From contig NC_079979.1 of NCBI RefSeq assembly GCF_029852145.1, positions 20,874,803 to 20,938,802 on the forward strand: a stretch of 64,000 nucleotides of DNA, given 5' to 3'. Positions 42,730 through 55,129 of this stretch are shown piece after piece; the stretch's first letter is position 1; each line of letters begins with the position of its first letter. The notes under the pieces are model-generated. The model was not told the DNA's origin. It saw only the letters and a program-made list of their open reading frames with translations, and did no database searches. Source of the DNA: Microplitis mediator. Lineage: Eukaryota > Arthropoda > Insecta > Hymenoptera > Braconidae. The position numbers and the translations under genes are program-made.

Positions 42730-44202
42730 TGTTTGAATGGATGTTGATGTAGATTTGGGCACTGGTACTGGAACTGGTAACTGGTGGCTGGTAACTGGTG
42801 GCTCACCCAGCCAAAGTGGCCAGAGTAGACGAGTAGAGCTAAACGCGGCTAAACGCGTACTCCCGCACAACCTCTACTGATGTCTGAACAATCTCTACTC
42901 ACTGAACTTTGCTAGCTTAATCGTAGTACTCTGGTATTATCGGACACTAACAAAAACAGAACCTAAATTCTTCTATCCTATACTACTTAACTACTACTAA
43001 TAATACTACTGCTGCTATTATTGTTATTATAATTATTTGATGCTTTTACTGTCTTAATTTCTCCTCTATAGACTTATAATATTAACTGTCTATATTATAA
43101 GAATTATATTTGTTATTTACTAAATTCTGACGTATGCACAATTACATGTCTAATCATTTATATTACATTTTTGTGTTTATATTATAAACAATATGTGGAT
43201 TCTATAGATCAGAGTGTGTATTAAAAATTTTTTACTTTTTGTTTTTTTTTTTTTTTCTTTCCATTAGCCCATTGATTTCACTATTCGTAGATGTGTATTA
43301 TAAGTTTAATGCAATAAACAGTAACAATAGAAAAATGAAATAATACTTATTTACTTTCACTGGTGGGATTTTCTTTGCAACTCTTCATTCGTCTTTCGAG
43401 CTTTATATTGTTTATTATTTACTTTTTTTTTTGTTTTAAACGTAGCGCATGGTAGTATGTATCATAAAGAAGATCGATAGTCTGGAATTGGATATAAGTA
43501 CGTGGCCAGTCATATGAATATATATATATATATTGATTATGAATATCGACCTTTTACACTATAAGTATGTAACAATAGCTTGACCATTGCAAAATATATA
43601 TTTATTGTTATTTTTTTATAGAATGTTAATTTCTGATGGATGTGCTATGAAAATGATACAGTAATTTTTTATAAATAAAACCAAATACGTATAACAAAAA
43701 TGGAAATGTGAACTATGTACATACATACTTTTTACAGCTAATAATATGTAATTTAAAACCAATAATAATTACTTAAAAATAAAAATCAATAAACATTATT
43801 ACAATTATTGAAAATTACTATTTAGTTGATATGAGACTTTGGAAAATTTTCCTATTTGGTAAAATTAAAAATATATAAGACAGATTTGAACTATGAAGTT
43901 ACCGCAATTGAATGTGACACTCGACCAAATACGAAAAAGAAAAATTTTATAAGCCTAACTATGATAAACTAGGTCAGTAAATTTGTAAATCAGCAAAATA
44001 CACTCAAATTACTACAAATAATTACAGATAAATAGTATATAAATAAATCTCAACATACAATATAAAATTAACAACAATCGGTAGAGAAGAAATAAATTTA
44101 ATAAGTAGGAAACAAAAAGAAAGAGGGTGGGTATTTTTTGTATAGTTATGTCAGTACCGCCAGATATTTATATATATATTTTGGCGAACAGAAGGACGAT
44201 TG

Positions 44203-44233
<31 letters not shown>

Positions 44234-44538
44234 AGTAGTCATCATCGGCATCGTTGTCGTCGTCGTCGTCGTCATCCTGTGGTGATAACTCTCTACTTCA
44301 TGTTCTATACTATGAGGGTGGGCGCGGTAGACATATTTAAACCGATATGTTATGATACGATAAGAATAGATCTACTTAAATTATAATTAAACTACTGAAC
44401 AATTTTTATTTTAAAAAAGTATTTCGACAATTGGTAATAATAATTATTATTTTCATTACTATTGTAAAAAAAAAAAAAATAATAATAATAATAATAATAA
44501 TAACATACCTTATCAGATGGAATATTTCTCGGATTCAT
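36967..44538 (-). CDS. UBL3: UBL3, membrane-anchored ubiquitin-fold protein, four exons, 122 aa
   Basis: Exons on the minus strand are 44538-44509 (MNPRNIPSDK), 38014-37906 (INLRLILVSGKTKEFLFSP..), 37647-37483 (DWAEEAVAKAEILRLIYQG..) and 37031-36967. Donors are gtatgt, gtttgt and gtaacg; acceptors end cag; phases are 0, 1 and 1. The ubiquitin fold takes most of the protein, with GRFLHSNVTLGALGLPFGKT and MHLVPRENLPEPNSQ as unmistakable UBL3 sequence. The C-terminus is Gly/Ser-rich and ends SCCSASCCIL, so CCIL is a CaaX-type prenylation box, with further Cys for palmitoylation. UBL3 has no C-terminal di-Gly for classic conjugation; it is tethered to membranes and is known to tag proteins for small extracellular vesicles. 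Intron 1 is 6.5 kb and may hold regulatory sequence. Length matches the usual 117-122 aa. Confidence 0.95.
38015..44508. other. UBL3 intron 1: simple repeats and a MITE-like element
   Basis: The intron holds a TAA run (about 38543-38590), an (AT)n run (about 42685-42726), CGT/GTC trinucleotide runs (44204-44232 and 44252-44273) close to the first exon, and a small inverted-repeat element (41333-41583, listed separately). Open frames of 60-160 codons here are Tyr/Ile repeat artefacts of the AT runs. A GC-richer patch at 42740-42860 remains unexplained. Confidence 0.5.
41333..41583. mobile_element. small MITE-like element with imperfect terminal inverted repeats
   Basis: The segment starts CTTAAGGGGATACGCTACC and ends GGTTACCGTTACCCCTTAAG. 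The ends pair as an imperfect inverted repeat of about 20 bases with CTTAAGGGG perfect. It is 251 bases long and non-coding. The outer TTAAGGGG resembles the termini of the Mutator-like element at 54828-56870, so it may be a miniature relative; that link is an inference. Confidence 0.4.
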
Positions 44539-44539
44539 G

Positions 44540-45636
44540 GTAAATCCCCGTGAAAATGGCGTTATAATAATCCAGAGGTTATGATTGATTATCAACAAAT
44601 GAAAACAATCTTTTGTTTCAATTACACAATAGCAATGTAATCAGCAAATGTCAGTGACAATTCTGCTATTGCTATTCAGTAGCTACAGTTAAAACTGCTG
44701 TTGTATCGTATAATTCACAATTAGCACAGATAAAAACTACTAATTTTTTCACTTGCACTATTTCTTTTTTTTTTTTTTTTTTATACAAAAATTTACCACA
44801 CACACACACACACACTTACACACTTACATACACAATTTGTTTTCTTTATTATTATTATTATTTCAAAACCATATGATTCATTTGTATATAATTATAATAT
44901 ATATACATATACATACTATTATTTAATAATATTATATATTTATAGACAAAACATCACTATACCATTACAAATACCTGTAAATTGTATGATAATAATAATA
45001 ATAATAATAATAATAATTGTCGCGGCAAGCCCGCCCCTGACAGGCCCGACAATGTTACTTATACATGTCGGGCGTTGAATATTTAAGCAACATTTTAGCT
45101 AACACACAGACAAAGAACAAAACAATTTTATATATATATATATCACTAAATTAATAACGATTAATTAGGATAGCACACACAGCAGCACTGCTATATAAAC
45201 TGTTAAATAAAACTGTCTAGCTGTTTCTAAGCGTAGCACTATCCTGGTTGTGGTTGTCGTTGTCGTTATCGTGGTGGTGGTGGTCGTTGTTCCAGTGTCA
45301 GAGCCAAACACATAAAATGGCGTTTCCCGAGTGCTCCCGACCAAACTCAAGCAAACGTTTACAACACTCGTTAATTATAATAATAATAATAACAACAACA
45401 ACAACAACAAGAATAATAATAATAGTTGTTATTAATAATATTTATTTTTTATATAATTTGTTTTGTAACACTGGACAATGGAATAATAATCTGGGCAGAC
45501 TGGAAATGAAAAACAGTCTCGGCCATAGACTGAAAGTTAGCCAGGGCCTGCCTGTGCCAGAACCAGCTGAGATGATGAGCTCAACAACTAAGCTCTCTAC
45601 TCCTCTTGCTAGCACTTTCATGGACGTACTGCACAC

Positions 45637-45667
<31 letters not shown>

Positions 45668-46300
45668 CGACACACTCACTAATAGCAAACTCAACTACTA
45701 AGTTGAAGTTGAACGGAGAGCTGAGAATCACCTCAACCAACAAGGTCAACGCCTTGCCTTACGCCTTGGATATGTACATACTGTATATTACTGAATACGA
45801 ATAGGTATATATATATATACATAGATGTATTGTACCGACGATGATAATATATAGTGTAGTATACCTGCTGCTGCTGCTGCTACGGCGGATGCTGCTAAAT
45901 CTATTTTATGTACCTTCCCTTTCTAATATAAATTACATACATTTGTGAACAAGCCCCTAGAGACAATAATATCTATATGTATATTTAGACAATCTCACGT
46001 AGAGACCTCTTGCGATTATTTACAATTTTAGTAATTGCTATTAAAAGAAGAAGATGATTGGCTCAAAATTTTATTATTTATATTGTCCAATAGCATGACA
46101 TACAACGATACACAAAAAATAATTATAATATATGTACAAATATACACACTGCCCTTATAACCTTTTGTTGAAAACAACTCTCTCTGGAAGATTGTTTAGA
46201 AAGTTTATAAAATTAATAATTTATTTAATGGATAAAAAAAGGTGAATTATATAATTTATCTCAACTTAATTGTATACTAGTGTCAGTGTCACCGTTATCA
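44540..46300. promoter_or_regulatory. intergenic region of divergent UBL3 and TTC5
   Basis: About 1.77 kb separates the two start codons. It holds an 8-base perfect hairpin (45044-45051 with 45066-45073) in a GC-rich patch, an AAC/AAT run (about 45377-45425), an (AT)n run (about 45641-45666) and a moderately GC-rich stretch at 45480-45620. Promoters for both genes must lie here or nearby, but no specific element can be assigned. Open frames on both strands at 45165-45680 show no known domain. Confidence 0.4.
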
Positions 46301-46305
46301 CAGCA

Positions 46306-48162
46306 ATGTCGACAATTATTGATGATAAGATAGTAGCTGGTGCGAAAGGATCCAGTGAAATTAAACAAGATCCCATTATAGCTTTAACAGTATGTATCCA
46401 TTTTTGTTGTTGTTGTTGTTGTTGATAATATAGAAAATAATATTTTTATTATTTAAGGAAAGAGTTAATTCACTGTATCATTATCGTGATCATTATTTTG
46501 AAAATCATTTGATTGAGGATGCTATAAACAAAAATAATGATATAGAAAAAGAAATGAAAGAGACCTTGGGAAAGTTTGATGAGTATAATGGATATGAAAT
46601 AGAGGGTTCAAGAGCCAAGTATTATTATTTAAAGGGTAAAACATTTAATGTCGTTGATCGTTTCGTTCCTCAAGCTGAGGAATTGTTGAGTAAAGCTGTT
46701 AAATTAGAGCCAAAATTAATTGATGCTTGGAATGAATTGGGTGAATGTTATTGGAAAAAAGATGATATTAAACAAGCTAAAAATTGTTTTATTGGTGCTT
46801 TACCTCATGTAAGTTTTTATAAAAATGATAATAATAATAATAATAATCCATTAATAAATTATTATTAATTAATAGGGAAGAAATAAAACATCTTTGAGAA
46901 ATTTATCAATGGTATTGAGACAAGAATCTGTTGATAATAATCGACAAAAAATAGATAATATTAGACAAGGTGTGGAATATGCCAAAGAAGCTGTTGCTTT
47001 AGACACTATGGATGGACAATCGTGGACAATTTTAGGCAATGCATATTTAGCTTCATTTTTTACAATTTCACAAAATCCAGCTACGCTACGACTTTGTATG
47101 TCAGCTTATCTTCAAGCAGTAATTATCATTTTTTATTCATTTTCATATAAATCTTAATAAATTACATAAATATTATTTTTCATTTATTTGGTTATTTTTT
47201 TATTACAGGAGAAAGATGTAGTGGCTAAAAGTAAGCCATATTTATTTTTTAATAAAGCAACGGTAATTATTATTATTTTTTTTTTATTCTTTCTTCTTCG
47301 GCTTAATTATTTATACTTAATAAATTTAAGGCACTAAAATATCAAGAAGAGTATAAATTAGCATTAGAAGCATTTGAACGAGCAATATCTTTAGATCCGA
47401 CTTGGGATGCACCACGAAATAAATGGGATGAATTACTCAAGTATCTCAAGGATGTACAAAACTTGATAACATCTAAAGGTCGTTTAAAAACAAAAAGATT
47501 ACATCAAATGATTATGGTAAATTTATGCATGTATTTCTCTCTCTCTCTCTCTCTTTCCCTCTTTTTAAATTTATTAATAAACATTATACTAAATTAGGGA
47601 TTAGATAAAAAACATATGGGTCCCTATAAAAATGGTTCATATGCATCTGGTGATAAATCTATTAAATTAGATTTAATATCTTTGAAGGATTTAAAACAAG
47701 GATTGAACATTGAAAAAGTTGTCTTTGGAAAAGTCGTTTGTTGGATTCAAAATACTGATGCAGTACCATTGTATAATATATCTTTTTTATATACAAATCA
47801 ATTATTATTATTATTATAATTATTTAAACTCTATTACAGCACTTTTTGTATGGTTGATCAATATACTAGTTGTTTAGCTGTAACTGTTTATAATTTAGCT
47901 GAAGGACGTGGTGTTACTGTTGGTGATTCGATTACAATTCCTGAGCCTTTTTTAACGCATCACAAATTTCCTTATTCTGGTAACGTAAGTAACAAAACTT
48001 AACCTATTTTAATTATTTTATATTGTTTGATTTAATTTTCAGGAGTTTGACTTTAAATCTATACGTGTTGAAACTCCTGTTGTTTTGGTTGTAAATGGTA
48101 GAAAATTAGGTCGCGATCAACAAGCAAGCGCACAACTTTCAAGTTACAAAAGATCTGATTAA
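46306..48162 (+). CDS. TTC5: TTC5 (tetratricopeptide repeat protein 5, Strap), eight exons, 451 aa
   Basis: Exons are 46306-46389, 46458-46808, 46876-47118, 47209-47262, 47331-47516, 47598-47770, 47840-47984 and 48043-48162; introns are short (46-85 bases or so) and all phases fit. The protein has TPR units from about residue 60 to 280: AEELLSKAVKLEPKLIDAWN, NELGECYWKKDDIKQA, SWTILGNAYLASFF and ALEAFERAISLDPTWDAP. The C-terminal part is an OB-fold-like domain from about residue 310, with VFGKVVCWI, VPFTFCMVD, VGDSITIPEP and VETPVVLVVNGRK. Length is near the 440 aa of vertebrate TTC5. Known roles are as a p300/JMY cofactor in stress responses and as the ribosome-associated sensor in tubulin mRNA autoregulation; it acts in nucleus and cytosol. 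The stop is followed at once by AATAAA (48162-48167), a possible but very close poly-A signal. Confidence 0.95.
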
Positions 48163-48788
48163 ATAAAATAATGATATCATTATTATTATTAGTTAAGTTT
48201 ATGTATATAAAATTAATATCTTAAAATAGTAAGCATGCGTATGTGATATTGTATTAAAAAAAAAAATACTTTTTATGAAATATTTGGATCTATTGAAATA
48301 GAATTTAATTAAAAACAATAATAGATAAATAAATTATTCACATTACTTAAATCTTAAATATTTATATATAATCATATTTATTTAAATCTTTTATTAACTT
48401 TATATAGGTACTTAATTAAAAATTTTATTGCAAACACATTTTTTACTCTTAAAAAGTTATTTTTTTTTATTAAATACAATAGTTTAAAAAACTATAAAAA
48501 TTTATACACATTCTTTTAAAAATATATATCTTGATAAAATTTTTTTTTACTAATAATTACGCAATAAATATTTATTATCATTATTATTAATAGTAATAGC
48601 AATAATATATAATTTTTTATACATTGGAGTATGTGTATTATTATTATTATTATTATTATATATTCGATACACTTGCACGTGATTATAGGTACAGATAAAA
48701 AAAAAAAAATTAGATCAATATTTACTACTGATTGATCAGAATTGAGTATCACAGAATGATGATGTTGACTGTATTATATCATACACTA
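48163..48788. other. short 3'-to-3' spacer between TTC5 and torso-like
   Basis: About 630 AT-rich bases between two convergent genes, with poly-T and ATT runs. Both 3' untranslated regions must end here and could overlap. Confidence 0.6.
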
Positions 48789-49939
48789 CTACATATTAAC
48801 TTCCCATAGCTTAAAATAATTGTCAATAACTTCTAAAAACCAGTCACGTTGTAGTGTATCTTTAAAAAGTGGCGCAAGTGTCCTCAAGTGTAACTGAAGA
48901 AGTGCTTCGTTTCTAAGTAAATCATCAAGTTGATATAATAATCCAGCATCACCATGAAGTTTTAAAAGAGTTGGATAAGTAAAAAAATAATATTGAACAC
49001 GTAAATTTTCAACAGCCCATGCTTCTACTGAGTGATTACCACTTGCTGATTGAATAGTTCCCATATGTTCAGCATACCATGGAGAAAAAAAATTACTAAG
49101 CTCGACACTTGATAATTCAGCAACGCCCCGTGTTTTAAGACGTTCTTTAATCCGTTGATATACTTGTGGTGTATAAACAAAAACCTACAACGTATATATT
49201 AGAGTAATAATTATTTTATTTAAATTTTCTAAATAATAATAATAATAATTATTATTATTATTATTATACGTACTTGATACAATGAATTTCCAGTAACAAA
49301 GGAAGCTATATAGTGTGAACCAAAATTTCTTATAAATCTTATAGTACTGGCTGTGTCACCAACAGTTATATTTTCGGCTTCTGTAGTAACACTTTGATCA
49401 ATAACTAAACTACTATCTGGTGTACCAGCTAGTTTTTTATTTTCTCGATATCTAGCGACTCTAACGAGAACATAACAATGATCTTGAGTTATAAATGATG
49501 CATTTATACCAAGATGTCTTGCGATAGTTGCAACAGACCAGCTTCCAGTAAAGGCACGCCAAGGTTTTTCCATTCTCTCAAATGTAAAATCTCTAAAATA
49601 AGCTTGAAGTAATTGTCGTACATTATCACAAAATTCCATATGAAAATCTCCATCAAAAACCGTTGTTTTACTTTTTATTTCCGGTGGAGCCGATAAAACT
49701 TTATTAAAAACATCAACTGTGGGCTCACGAAAGATCCACGTATCGGAATCATTTCTTGGTACAACCCTCATACTTATACTTAAATAACCATAACGACTAA
49801 ATATATTTACTGCATCACCTATTTTTGGACCTGCTGAAGAATTTATTTTTTCTACTTGTTCTGTTATTTTTGCTTTTGTTATAAATAAAATTCCCACCAG
49901 ACAAACAACTAATAGATTACTACCAGTGCCTTTACACAT
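48789..49939 (-). CDS. tsl: torso-like, secreted MACPF-domain protein, two coding exons, 353 aa
   Basis: Coding exons are 49939-49274 and 49184-48789 on the minus strand, joined in phase 0 (donor gtacgt, acceptor gtag). The start is the ATG at 49939, not the GTG five codons upstream. Residues 1-25 form a signal peptide (MCKGTGSNLLVVCLVGILFI). The MACPF domain follows, with its signature FIRNFGSHYIASF near residue 210, after WRAFTGSWSVATIARHLG. The C-terminal region contains FSPWYAEHMGTIQSA and ends EVIDNYFKLWEVNM. Length agrees with Drosophila Torso-like. In insects Torso-like is secreted by follicle cells at the egg poles to allow activation of the Torso receptor tyrosine kinase, and also has roles in growth and vitelline membrane integrity. 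It is the developmental member of the MACPF family; no pore activity is implied. A minus-strand donor near 53938 suggests a distal 5' exon. Confidence 0.95.
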
Positions 49940-49954
49940 TTCACCTTTCTGCAC

Positions 49955-50895
49955 AATTTATTTTTTTAAAAAATTATTATTATTTTAATTATAATAACAA
50001 CATTTCAATACTGCAATGCATTTGATTATTAGCTTAATTGTTAAGACCATACGTTGATTTTTTTTTTCATCGATGATAAATATACATGTACCTATAACAA
50101 CAACAATAACAATAAAAAAATATATATATATATATAATACAATTACATATTTTATTCAGCATTTACTCCATTATATTATATTTTAATAAAAAAAACTATA
50201 AATGGTGGTAATGTTGATATTTTAAATACTTGAAGGACCTTGTTTATGTGTATATATATATATATACTTAAATCCGGAAAGGAAGGTCACAATGTCATAT
50301 TTAGTATAATAAAAATGTGTCACGTTGTTGTGTAATGGTTATAACGCTATATAAGTAATTAAAGTAGATGTTTAGAAAAAAATAATGAGACGTATTGTAG
50401 AATCTAAGAAAACTATTAGATCCGGTATACGCTGTCATGACGATGTCACCACAATAATATAAAATAAAAAAATGAACTAAAATTAATTTAGTAGGTATTA
50501 TATGTATTCTATTAGTGTATAATAGTTCATTATTACTGACATTTTAACACGGAGGTAAGATTATTGTAAGTACTAGTGCCGGATATGCAGTTATTCATTA
50601 TTATAAAATTAAGAAAATAGGTATTTATGTCATGAGTTGATGTTATTGTTTTGTAAGTTTTTTGTTTGAACAATACAGTGAAAATCTATATCTTCTATCT
50701 AAAATTATGGATCATTGTTTTTACAAGTATAATATAAAACATTTGAAATAACAAGTGTACTATATATTTCATTTGGATACAATAATTAATAATGTTTTAT
50801 AGTCATAAGTTATAATTTATTTCATATCAAATTATTATTATTATTATTAAATGTTAAATTAATAAAATAATGCTTGATTATTAGTTTATTCAAAA

Positions 50896-50944
<49 letters not shown>

Positions 50945-51369
50945 AATTGATGATGATGCTGTTTTATGAACCTTTCTAAATACACCGTCTGTCTTTTTGC
51001 GTTGCCCTAGTAACATTTAGCAACAACGCAAGCGAAACCATCAACTCCCTATGTAATTTTTTATACAATTATGATATATATTTTTTTTGTATTTCTCTGT
51101 CCACAATTATTTTATTTTATTAATATTACAACTATACAAATATTTTATCTTTATTTGTTTTTTTTTCTCCATTCTTTGGGTCAATGTAGCAAATCAAAAT
51201 TATGTACATATATAGATTGATAATGATGAAAAAGTTAAACTTTCTTTAACTTTTCTTTAATAGACGCAATCGAGAGAGTTGTTATTTTTGTCATTTAAGT
51301 AAACTAGTTAAATTTTTTTTCCCGTACAAAATAATTTTTTGTTGATGTATTTTATCTTTTTTCAAGTAA

Positions 51370-51406
<37 letters not shown>

Positions 51407-53880
51407 ATGTCGCTTTTTTTTTTCGTTTTTGTTTGTGAAACTTGTTATTTTAAGTATTTGTAAATGATGCAAGTTATTCGATTAATATGAATCTGCTAGA
51501 CTAATAAGACCTTGACATGAATTTTTGATTACTGAGGACAAACGTTTTTTGTATTTATATGAAATAACAAATTACAACATGGGATAAAATACTAATTCAT
51601 TTATTGCTTTGTTTTGTTCATTATTATCAGCATAAAAGTATAATTATTAAAATTTTACATGTTACGTTACGAATATAATAATAATAATTTATATTTTTTC
51701 ATAAATTTTATATTATGCATGTTTGTTATTCCGTTATGTGGAGCTCTACTCTCCGTTAAGTGATCTTCTTTTAGCGTGTTACATATATAATATATAATAC
51801 TTGAGTTTCTCTAATATATTTCGATGGAACAAGAGCAATAATTAATACGTAATTTATAATATTTAATTTGAAACAATAAAAATTTATTTAATAAAATTTC
51901 TCTTAAAGTAATAATGTATAATATAAATAAATGATGATAACTCTGGAATAAATATTGCGTTGCGAGACATGAAACTACACGTAGAAAATTGATAATAATG
52001 ATGACTAAAATATTGAGCCCCTCCGGATTATATTAGTTTATTTCATTTCCGTTGATCTCTGTTCCTTTATTATATATTATTACTACTACATACAAATTAA
52101 GTGTATATATATATATATATATACATTAGTTTTTATCTCTCTCTTTCTCTTTATAGTCCAATGAGATGAAAGTCGTTTTGCCATGGGTCATTGACTGACT
52201 TTAACTAGTAAATTTAATACATACATACAATATTAATCTTTTATATGATAATACTTAAATTATTCAATTATAATATATGTAACCATATAAGAGCATATAC
52301 ATGTTGGTCTATACACCAGCTATTTTATTTTTTTTTTACTTGTTATTTGTTGAATTTATTCAAATTTAAAATTTCAAAAAAAGTTTTAAATGTGATTTAA
52401 TACTTGTAATTCAAACGGTTCACTATAAATTTTGAAATTTATTTATTCTCAAACTATAATTTATAAGTGAATATATTTTTCACCTTTTGTTTAAAAATTA
52501 CATAAATATATTACGTTTACGTTATTTAGATTGTCAAATAAATGTTTTATCTTCTCTGTGACAAACTAAATCGAATTTTCTTTATATCTCATATATCATA
52601 ATATATATAATTTTTATTGAAAATGAGATAAAATAAAGATAAAAAAATTTTCTGGTAGCATTAAAATATTTGTTACATTATAACTTTATGTAAAAAAGAA
52701 AAAAAAATTGACACAACTTGCTGATGTTGTATTAATTTAAAGAGTTGATAAAGCAAAAGTGCTTGAAAAGATTTCGTCACACGTTTATGACATTATCGGT
52801 ATGAGACAACATATTCAAGTTATTAAATTACACATCTGATTATTTCCACCAGTGGACTTGATATCCATGATAAAATGCAACAATAATTTTTGTATAGTAT
52901 AATACTAAGTCCTGATTAATTTATTTTTTGACTATGATTATTATTATTATTATTATTTTTTATTTAGTCTTTCATTGAGTAACTCATTATATATTAATAA
53001 TTTGTATGAATAAGTTTGCGTAACATAATTAATTATGTTCAGTGTTGGTGTCATAAGAATAGAAATAAGCTCTCCAAAAAAAAAAATTTTTTTCAGTCAC
53101 TATTATTATTATTATTCGAAGCAGTTGAAAAAATTTAAACAACAAAAGTAATATTTATATGTATTAATAATAAGATATACTCGTTAGGGAGCTTTGGCTT
53201 CAGGACTGAATAAAATTTATTAGGAAATATATAATACCAAGTTTTAAATACAATAAAATTAAATAACAAACTAGATTATTACAATATCTTAACTGAGTAG
53301 CAGCAGAGATTAATTTTCTTGCATAATGCCGATCGGCTTGCAAAATTCAACATTCTCTACTTATGAGTATCAACAAGAAACCAATAATAGCCATAATAAA
53401 CAAATATATGGATTTTTATGTAGATTATACCTATTTTTTTATTTTTATATAATAAACGAGCTATCCATTTTTTAATATTCAGTATAAATGAAGAAGAAAA
53501 AAAAGTTTTACTTACTTTAAAATGATCTTATATCCATGATAATTAATCCTTTGATTAATTTATTATACAAATAATATTTTTGGTTTCATTGTACTAATAT
53601 TTTTATTATTATTATTGTTATTATTATTATTATGAATTTTTTTACATAGCATTTTCCACTCAAACATTTTAATAAGAAGACGAAATGATGATACTTAAAA
53701 TTAAAATCACAACTATTATTTTTATTATATTTTTTACAACTTAATACTATCAATTTATTTTGATCAGTATTTTTTTTCTGTTATATTCTTTCACCTTAAT
53801 ACCGATATTGCTTATTGATTATAATTAGAGTTTGATTTATTATTATTATTATTATTAAGTTATGAGTTGTATTAAAATTG
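49955..53880. other. AT-rich non-coding region, possibly a torso-like 5' intron
   Basis: No gene is visible. It holds AT runs (about 50899-50941 and 52110-52125), a CT run (about 51372-51400) and ATT runs. If the candidate distal exon at 53939 is real, this is the first intron of torso-like. Confidence 0.5.
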
Positions 53881-53938
53881 TTTTGGTAAGTCGTCTTCAG
53901 TGAGTAAACTCGGTGTGATTTCGGCTTACCCAACTTAC

Positions 53939-54050
53939 CAAGTGGATCAACAGTGACTGCTAGTGACTGCAACAGCAGACCGAAATCGGTTGGCGGTACG
54001 AGTTGTATTCGACTATCGACACTATATGTCGAGTCGCCTTTCTTCGGTTA
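53939..54050 (-). other. tsl: candidate 5' untranslated exon and promoter of torso-like
   Basis: On the minus strand a GC-richer block ends TTGATCCACTTG followed by donor gtaagt at 53938-53933, with a second gtaagc eleven bases further. The torso-like coding exon is preceded by an acceptor (tgtgcag, about 49950) just upstream of its ATG, so an upstream non-coding exon is expected. The upstream limit is not visible. The pairing of these two sites is an inference. Confidence 0.35.
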
Positions 54051-54827
54051 TTCTCATATACTATATATAAATTAGCTTTTATATTCTCAAAGTCAAACTG
54101 TTGTGTTGATTCTTATTTTATATCAAACTATATAATAGTAGGGAAGGAAAATCGAGAGCGCACTCCTCACGCTTATTTTAACCTGAAAAAAAAACATACT
54201 GTCAAAAAAACCTAACTTAAAAAAAAAATTGGTTATTAAACAACAACCGCACAACGTCAAACGAATTTAAAGTAACTCAGTAATAAAAATTACTATTATC
54301 GTACTAATAATTGTGTTGCTGGTGTTGCCATTTTATTTTTCATTCATGCCTTATTATCACATCGTATTGCATAATTTCGATTATAGTATATATTATGTTT
54401 TAATATTTTATTAAATTTATATAAATTTATCTATTATATACATAAAAGTACCTAAATAAAAATAATTAAAACTTATCTTTATTATTTTTTAAATATTTTT
54501 AAATATTTTTTTGATTATTACTTTATGATTACTATTAAGTAGATAGTTCGGATTTGTTTCCATTCGGATTTATTAATTTATAGACATATTATCATTGAAG
54601 GAATTTAATAATGGGTGGAATGTATAGCTTATGGCGTTATATATATATATATTTCAGTTGAGATTATTACATTTTTTATTTTTCTAGAAACTCTCCATCG
54701 GTCTTTTGGGTCTATGTATATGTATATATATATATTATTTTTAAGATTTATTTTTGACGCATCTCTCAACCTCATACCGATTGAAACCCATTAGTCACAA
54801 AAAGTTAAAAGCAAAGTTGAGTTATAG

Positions 54828-55084
54828 TTTAAGGGGTTAGGGGTAGTCAGAATTTTCAAAAAATCGATTTTTTTTTTTTTGCATTTTCTTAAAGTATAAT
54901 ATTTTAAAAATATTGTGTGAAAATTTGAAGTGAATCCGACAAATTCTTTTCGAGTTATTTAACAATGACCAAAGGACGCTCGGGTGCTACGTGGCATTCG
55001 AGAGCAGGTAGCTAGAAACAGCTGCAAGCAACCGACCTTTCGGGTTTCATTGTCATGAATATCTCCCCATTTTAATGTATTTAT

Positions 55085-55129
<45 letters not shown>

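Noticed and set aside
42327..42870. Overlapping minus-strand frames full of Tyr-Ile repeats
   Set aside because: They are read-through of an (AT)n run; no conserved sequence, and they lie in the UBL3 intron.
44138..44386. Arg-rich open frame over the CGT repeats
   Set aside because: An artefact of the GTC/CGT repeat.
45165..45682. Open frames of 61-144 codons on both strands upstream of UBL3
   Set aside because: Composed of Thr, Ile and Trp repeats from trinucleotide runs; no recognisable domain.
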